Source: Gossypium raimondii
Taxonomy: Eukaryota; Streptophyta; Magnoliopsida; Malvales; Malvaceae
NCBI RefSeq assembly: GCF_025698545.1
Contig: NC_068577.1
Coordinates: forward strand, 29,467,250 to 29,531,249
Length of the DNA: 64,000 nt
Reading direction: 5' to 3'
In this document: piece by piece, positions 58,976-64,000 of the stretch
Layout: every line of letters begins with the position of its first letter
Numbering within the stretch: position 1 is the first letter of the stretch
Made by a program: the position numbers and the translations under genes
Notes under the pieces: model-generated
What the model was told of the DNA's origin: nothing
The model's database searches: none
What the model saw: only the letters and a program-made list of their open reading frames with translations

Positions 58976-59494
58976 ATAGTAGTATGAAACAAAAAGATTA
59001 CATTAAAAAGTAATTAAATTTTGGGATTAGGAATTCCTAGTTTTCATAACGTTAGAACTTGGGATTAGGAGTTTGATTTTGATCATAGAATGGAGGTTGA
59101 AAAGCCGTTAACATCTTAAAAGTGTGAGTGTTGAAATTTAAGGCCCAATGTTAAATTTGGACTTGCTTCTGGAAAAAGAATATGTTTAATTTTTTCTTTT
59201 TAAAATTCAATATAAAGTATGGATTTTCATATATGTTAAAAGTTATTTTTGTTTTGTATTATAATTTTTTCTTTGATGTATTTCAACATTTGATTTTAAT
59301 GAAATTTTGTTTATATTATAAAAAAACAATCTAATAATTTGTTTTGACGATTTAATTTGGAGAAAATTTTATATTTTTGTCAATTTGACAATTATTTTTT
59401 TAGCTAAATTTAGTCTTCAACCTTTTAAAAAAAGTCGAATTTGACCACCAATATTTCAAAAATAGTTGAATTGTTGTTCTTTTAACGAAAATAT
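58976..59494. other. AT-rich spacer, no gene seen
   Basis: Flanking DNA right of the LINE nest. 59380-59470 has phrases such as 'aaatttagtcttcaacc' typical of AT-rich MITE/LTR debris. Nothing coding. Confidence 0.5.
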
Positions 59495-59633
59495 TGTAAT
59501 AGCCCGTTTTTCAGTGATGTCGAAAATGATAGTTTCGAAACCCCATTTCCAATGATCGAGTCTATAATTTAATATTTATGATGTTAGCATAAAGTTTAAT
59601 TGAAGTTTGGTCCCTTAATTTTGCCAATCCGAT
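59495..59633 (+). repeat. LTR fragment of another gypsy element
   Basis: Begins TGTAATAGCCCG, the same style of LTR start as at 24875 (TGTAACAGCCCG), and is cut after 139 bp by the next element at 59634. The rest would be expected to the right of the window. Confidence 0.55.
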
Positions 59634-60176
59634 TGTAACACCCTGATTTTTTTTTGTGAATTTTATCACAATTGAGTATCTATTTCAGTGGTTGAGTGCC
59701 TTGATTCAGTGGTCGGTGCAACGGAGTCTCAGCGATGACCACTAGTTCACGAACTATTTTAATTAACGATTTTCTTTAAATTATGAAATATTTTTGAGAA
59801 TTTTGTAATTTTTGGACTCTCTGGAATGTTGGTTTTAAATTTCTGGATTTTAAAATTGTTTTGATTTTTATTCTGCGACTTTCAAGAAAACGATTTACGA
59901 AAACAACAGTTTTACGCAAACAAATGTTTTCGAAAACACAAGTTCGGTTCTCAACTATAACGACTTTCAAACTTCCGCTGCAAATTTACATTTTACTTTA
60001 AAAGACAATAACTGAATATTTCTTTAAAGAGTGATTATAAGTTTTTCCGAAAATGTGGACTCTTTTTAGTAACAATTAATACGAGAAGTTTTAACATGAA
60101 AGATATGTTTTAAAACCCTTCTTCGGAACACTCCTAGATTTGGCCATAACGTCTAAGCCGGGTTTGGGATGTTACA
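59634..60176 (+). repeat. gypsy 5' LTR (543 bp)
   Basis: Starts TGTAACACCC and ends GGGATGTTACA, directly followed by a primer site. Its partner lies outside the window. It is short for this group, perhaps by internal deletion. Confidence 0.8.
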
Positions 60177-60193
60177 TTTAGTAGTGTCAGAGC
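60177..60193 (+). other. gypsy primer binding site (tRNA-Met-like, worn)
   Basis: Reads tttagtagtgtcagagc after the LTR, against the usual tttggtggtatcagagc of related elements: three changes. Confidence 0.7.
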
Positions 60194-60536
60194 CAAGTTG
60201 TAAAACTTGGGCTGTGAATTTTGGGTTCAAAATTGTATTTGTAAAAGAACTGGTTTTCAAACAAAGTTTAATTCTTTTTGAGTAAGTAAGTGGTACATCG
60301 AGTCTCCAGCACCGATCCTATAAGTACTTCTGAACTTAAAAATATTGTAGTTAGAAAACTCTAAGTTGTCTGAAACTATATTGAGTTAGCTAGAAACTGG
60401 GACTTCTGAAAGATTTCTGAACTTCTGATAAATATTTGAAGCATAAAACATTTGTTAATAAACACTGAAACTGATGCATAAAATTTTAAAATGTAGATAA
60501 AAGTTTTTATAATGCATAAAAGCTGTTTTGATTCAC
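60194..60536 (+). other. gypsy leader, gag start missing
   Basis: AT-rich untranslated stretch with no gag N-terminus. In intact relatives the gag start and first 150 or so residues would lie here, so a deletion is inferred. Confidence 0.55.
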
Positions 60537-61322
60537 GATGAGGCATATCAGTGGTGGTTATCGGTTGAAAAGGGTACTCAACCGGATCATCTTAATTGGG
60601 ATTATTTCAAGATTGTAATTTAGGGAAAATATGTGAGCGCGAGCTATGTAGATGCTCGTAGGCGTGAGTTCATGAATCTCACGCAAGGTGATAGCACTGT
60701 GGCTAAGTATGAGGCTGAATTTTTTAGACTAAGCCGCTACGCTCAAGGCATGGTGGCATCTGAATACGAGAAACGCGTCTACTTTGAAGACGATCTGAGG
60801 GATAGTTTGAGGGTATTGATTGCTCTACAGAGGGAGCAAATTTTTTTTGTTCTAGTAGACAAGGCAAAGATCACCGAAAAGGTTAAGCGCATTGAGCGCC
60901 AGAACAGGGATCGTTAGAGAGGCAAGAATAAGAGGGATTCAGAGCCTTCTAGTTCTGCTCAGAGGCCTAAGAAATGGGCTTAGACTGATAAGCCTTCTAG
61001 AATGGGAGTTTCAGTTGCTCGTACTGGGGTTCAGCCATGCAGTGATTGTGGTAGGCACCATTCCGGCAAGTGTTGGAGGAGATTAGGGGCATGTTTGCAT
61101 TGTGGGTTGATGGATCATCGGATTAGAGAGTGCCGACAGCATCCTGATCAGATGCAGGCTCCGAGTTTGAGTTTTGTTCAGCCTTATAGGATAGTACAAC
61201 AATCACTTAGGGGTCGTGGTCCTGCTAGTGGTAGTAATGGTTTGAGTAGAGGACAGAGAGCACCGGGTAGAGGTGCTAATCAGACTGAGATGAGGCAGCC
61301 TATGTTGGTATATGCTACTTGA
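60537..61322 (+). pseudogene. gypsy gag (C-terminal two-thirds)
   Basis: Reads EAYQWWLSVEKGT, a TAG at 60618-60620, then VDARRREFMNLTQGDSTVAKYEAEFFRLSRYA, the gag core. Two zinc-binding units follow: CSDCGRHHSGKCW and CLHCGLMDHRIREC, then a Gln/Arg/Gly-rich tail. Stops lie at 60915, 60978 and 61320. The first ATG-like start in this block (60633) is a GTG in frame, not a true start. Confidence 0.87.
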
Positions 61323-61349
61323 CGCTGAGAGGACAGAGACGCCCCTGAT

Positions 61350-62078
61350 GTGATTACGAGTACGTTCCTTGTTTTTGATGCCCCTTATATTGTTTTGATA
61401 GATATAGGGTTAACACACTCCTATATAGTTAGTTCTGTCTTGGGTAATCTAGGGATTTTTGTTAAGAGTACATCGATTGAGATTTTTGTATTGAGTCTGC
61501 TGGGTCAGTTGGTTAGGGTAAACAGATTGTATAGGAATATATCGCTAGAAGTACAAGGGGTTGTGTTTCCAGTAAATCGGATGGAGCTATCGTTCATAGA
61601 GTTCAACTTGATTTTGGGTATGAACTGGTTAGTAGGGCATCGAGTCAGTTTAGATTGCACGACTAAGAGGGTCATTTTGAGAACCGAGGTTGATATGGAA
61701 GTGGTTGTGATCGGTGAGCGTCGGGATTACTTATCCAATGTGATCTCCGCTCTTATGGCTGAAAAACTGGTTCAGAAATGGTGTGAAGCATATCAGGATT
61801 TCACAAGAGTTTCTATTTCTGGGGACTCTTTTTACGGGGACATCAGAACAGTGAGAGAATTTTCAGATGTATTTCTTTATGAGTTACCGGGTTTACCTCC
61901 GAATCGAGAAGTTGAGTTTAACATTGAGCTCCTACCGAGTACAGCTCCGATGTCCATCGCTCCATATGGAATGGCACCGAAGGAACTTACGGAGCTTAAG
62001 GCTAAGCTTCAAGAGCTTCTGAATCGTGGATTCATTCGTCCTAGTGTGTCTCCGTGTAGGCACCGATTTTATTTGTAA
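61350..62078 (+). pseudogene. gypsy protease and RT N-terminus
   Basis: In frame with gag. The aspartic protease site is changed: the usual DTGSTHSF reads DIGLTHSYI (about 61400), so the active site is lost. LILGMNWL at about 61610 marks the protease end. REFSDVFLYELPGLPPNREVEFNIELLP and ELKAKLQELLNRGFIRPSVSP are the RT approach. The frame stops at 62078. Confidence 0.88.
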
Positions 62079-62733
62079 AGAAAAAGGATAGTACCATGAG
62101 GATGTTATTTGTTACCGGCAGTTGAATAAATTAACTATGAAGAATAAGTACCCACTTCTAAGGATCGATTATTTGTTTGATCAGTTTCGTGCGGTTCGGT
62201 ATTCTCGAAGATAGATCTATAATTAGCTTAGGGTTAAGGAAGTTGATATTCATAAGACAACTTTTAGGACTCGTTATAGGCACTACGAGTTCCTAATTAT
62301 GCCATTTGGTTTGACGAATGCTCCGGTAGCATTCATAGATATAATGAACTGGGTTTTTCAGTCGTATCTGGATTAGTTATTCGTAATTTTCATCGAGGAT
62401 ATTCTGGTGTACTCTAAGACTGGGGATGAGCATGATGAGCATCTTAGAGTAGTGCTTCAGATACTTCAATAGAAACAACTCTATGCTAAGTTAAGCAAGT
62501 GTGAATTCTGGTTACGAGAAGTGACATTTCTGGGGCACATGGTTTCTGCTAAGGGGATCGGAGTTGATCCTAGAAAGATTGAGGCTGTACTTGATTGGAA
62601 ACAGCCTAAAAATTTTTTTGAGATCCGTAATTTTCTAGGTCTTGTGGGTTATTATCGAAGGTTTGTTGAGGGATTCCCGTTGATTGCAGCCCCTCTGACT
62701 AAGATTCTACGCAAGAATGTTGTTATTTTTTAG
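62079..62733 (+). pseudogene. gypsy reverse transcriptase
   Basis: Blocks in shifted frames: [38 protein letters not shown], then [22 protein letters not shown]. The catalytic box reads FIED where FIDD is usual, so one catalytic Asp is Glu. It continues [25 protein letters not shown] and [25 protein letters not shown]. Stops near 62100-62230, 62373, 62470 and 62731. Confidence 0.87.
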
Positions 62734-63236
62734 GCTGATAGGCAACAATCGAGTTTTGAGAAGCTCAAGTCCGATCTGAATCAAGCTTCTGTTCTGATAT
62801 AGCATGAATCCGGTAAAGAGTTTGTGGTTTATTGTGATTCGTCACACATCAGCTTGAGATGTGTACTGATGCAAGATAGTAGGGTCGTGGCTTATGCATC
62901 CTGACAGCTTAAGTCACACGGGGAAAATTATCTGACGCATGATCTCGAATTAGCTACCGTGGATTTTGCTTTAAAGATCTGGAGGCACTATCTATATGGT
63001 GAGAGGTGTATCATCTACACTGATCACAAGAGCCTCAAGTACCTCTTTACTCAAAAGGAGTTGAATCTTAGGCAGCGTAGATGGATTGAGCTACTCAAGG
63101 ATTATAACTACACGATAGAGTATCATCCCGGTAAGGCCAATGTGGTGGCCGATGCTCTTAGTCGTAGAGTAATGTCTGATCTGAGGACGATGTTTGTTTG
63201 TCTCAGTTTTTTTGATGATGTGAGTTTGTTAGCCTA
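62734..63236 (+). pseudogene. gypsy RNase H
   Basis: [91 protein letters not shown]. 62959-63237 is open. The catalytic Asp, Glu and Asp positions are present. This is the same region that the hAT element hit in the 16.8-kb gypsy copy. Confidence 0.9.
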
Positions 63237-64000
63237 GTTGCAAGTTAAGATTATTTAGATTGATCAGATTCGGGATAAACAGTTAGGGGATGATTCTTTG
63301 GTTCTATGTTTCTGTTAGGTTGAGAGTAGTAGTGCGTCTGATTTTGGGCTAAATAACAATGGGGTTCTGTGTTTTTGGAAACGAGTTTGTGTATCGAATG
63401 ACTCTAATTTGAGACAGTCGATTCTGAAGGAAGCGCATAGTAGCCCTTATGCTATGCATCCTGTGGAAATAAGATGTATTGAGATGTTTGTGAACTATAC
63501 TGGTGGCTAAGGTTGAAACAAGAGGTAACAGATTTCTTTTCTCGTTGTCTAACGTACCAGCAAGTTAAGACTAAGTACCAGTTGCTTTCGGGTTTGCTTT
63601 AAACCGTTAAAATTCCCTTGTGGAAATGGGAACGTATAACGATGGACTTCATTAGTGGGTTGCCATTAACACCTACTAAGAAGGATTCTGTTTGGGTCAT
63701 CGTGGATTGGTTGACCAAGTCCGCCCATTTGAGGGTGATTTAGATACTAGAGGATATGCTTCAGAGTTGTGTGATTGATTTTTAAGAGAGTTGGGAGGAT
63801 TTTCTGCCTTTAGCTGAGTTCGCCTACAACAACAGTTTTCAGTCTAGCATCCAAATGACACCGTATGAGGCTCTGTATGATCATAAGTGTTGTACTCTAT
63901 TGTGTTGGATTGAGTTGGGTGATAGACGAGTTTGGGGTTCTAAGTTGGTTTCTGAGACTGATGATAAAGTCAAATTAATTCAGGATTGTCTTAAGGCTAC
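63237..64000 (+). pseudogene. gypsy integrase with internal deletion (runs off window)
   Basis: Zinc region (LRQSILKEAHSSPYAMHP, then CLTYQQVK in another frame), then VWVIVDWLTKSAHL joined directly to RVI-stop-ILEDM at 63731/63732. The gypsy copy at 23.9 kb has about 69 codons between the same two blocks, so the second and third catalytic residues are deleted here. It continues LPLAEFAYNNSFQSSIQMTPYEALY and LGDRRVW to the window end. Confidence 0.85.

Larger units (their letters stand above)
59634..64000 (+). mobile_element. Ty3/gypsy element (Tekay-like), incomplete at window end
   Basis: Plus strand: 5' LTR (59634-60176), primer site, partial gag, protease, RT, RNase H and integrase, running off the end of the window. 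The order and residues match chromoviruses of the Tekay/Del type. gag, protease and start of RT share one frame with stops. The gag N-terminus and about 69 integrase codons are deleted. RT is scrambled. The element is defective. Confidence 0.9.

Overview
The window is a plant nuclear chromosome segment. It is AT-rich, has spliced genes with GT-AG introns, and is dominated by LTR retrotransposons and a plant L1-type LINE. The MYB5-type regulator, the GH3 beta-glucan exohydrolase and an Ogre/Tat element with its extra ORF1 best fit a eudicot of the cotton family, most likely Gossypium. That genus call is inference from recalled protein families, not a search.

Only two host genes are supported. 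At 4178-6824 (+) is a nine-exon GH3 glycosyl hydrolase gene (627 aa, all exons in frame, one apparent GC-AG intron). At 13544-14588 (-) is a two-exon R2R3-MYB gene of the MYB5 type (276 aa, with a complete bHLH-interaction motif). The DNA around them (1-3592, 6825-13543, 14589-16832) is AT-rich and holds only simple repeats and a 455-bp foldback element.

From about 16.8 kb to the end the window is nested transposable elements. (1) A 5'-truncated Ty3/gypsy element (16833-26751, +) was invaded by a 4.76-kb hAT transposon (17090-21845) and by a second retroelement that left a solo LTR (22398-23790, 5-bp duplication attac). (2) A LINE on the minus strand runs from about 58975 down to about 28360. 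It is split by a copia element (28906-37764, duplication tgcaa) and by a 16.75-kb Ogre/Tat element (41371-58118, duplication cccat). The copia element carries a 3-kb solo LTR (30170-33214) and a 542-bp non-autonomous hAT element (36902-37443). Target-site duplications and reading frames that resume across each insertion fix the order of events: the LINE is oldest, then copia and Ogre, then the insertions inside copia. (3) A second gypsy element (59634 to beyond 64000, +) sits in a fragment of another LTR.

All transposon reading frames carry stops, frameshifts or catalytic-site changes, so none looks able to move by itself. No tRNA, rRNA or CRISPR feature was seen. I did not find a wholly new system. 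The most unusual structures are the three-level nest, the Ogre element with its extra ORF1, dual RNase H and 3' UTR tandem repeats, the pair of related hAT elements of different size, and the GC-AG intron.
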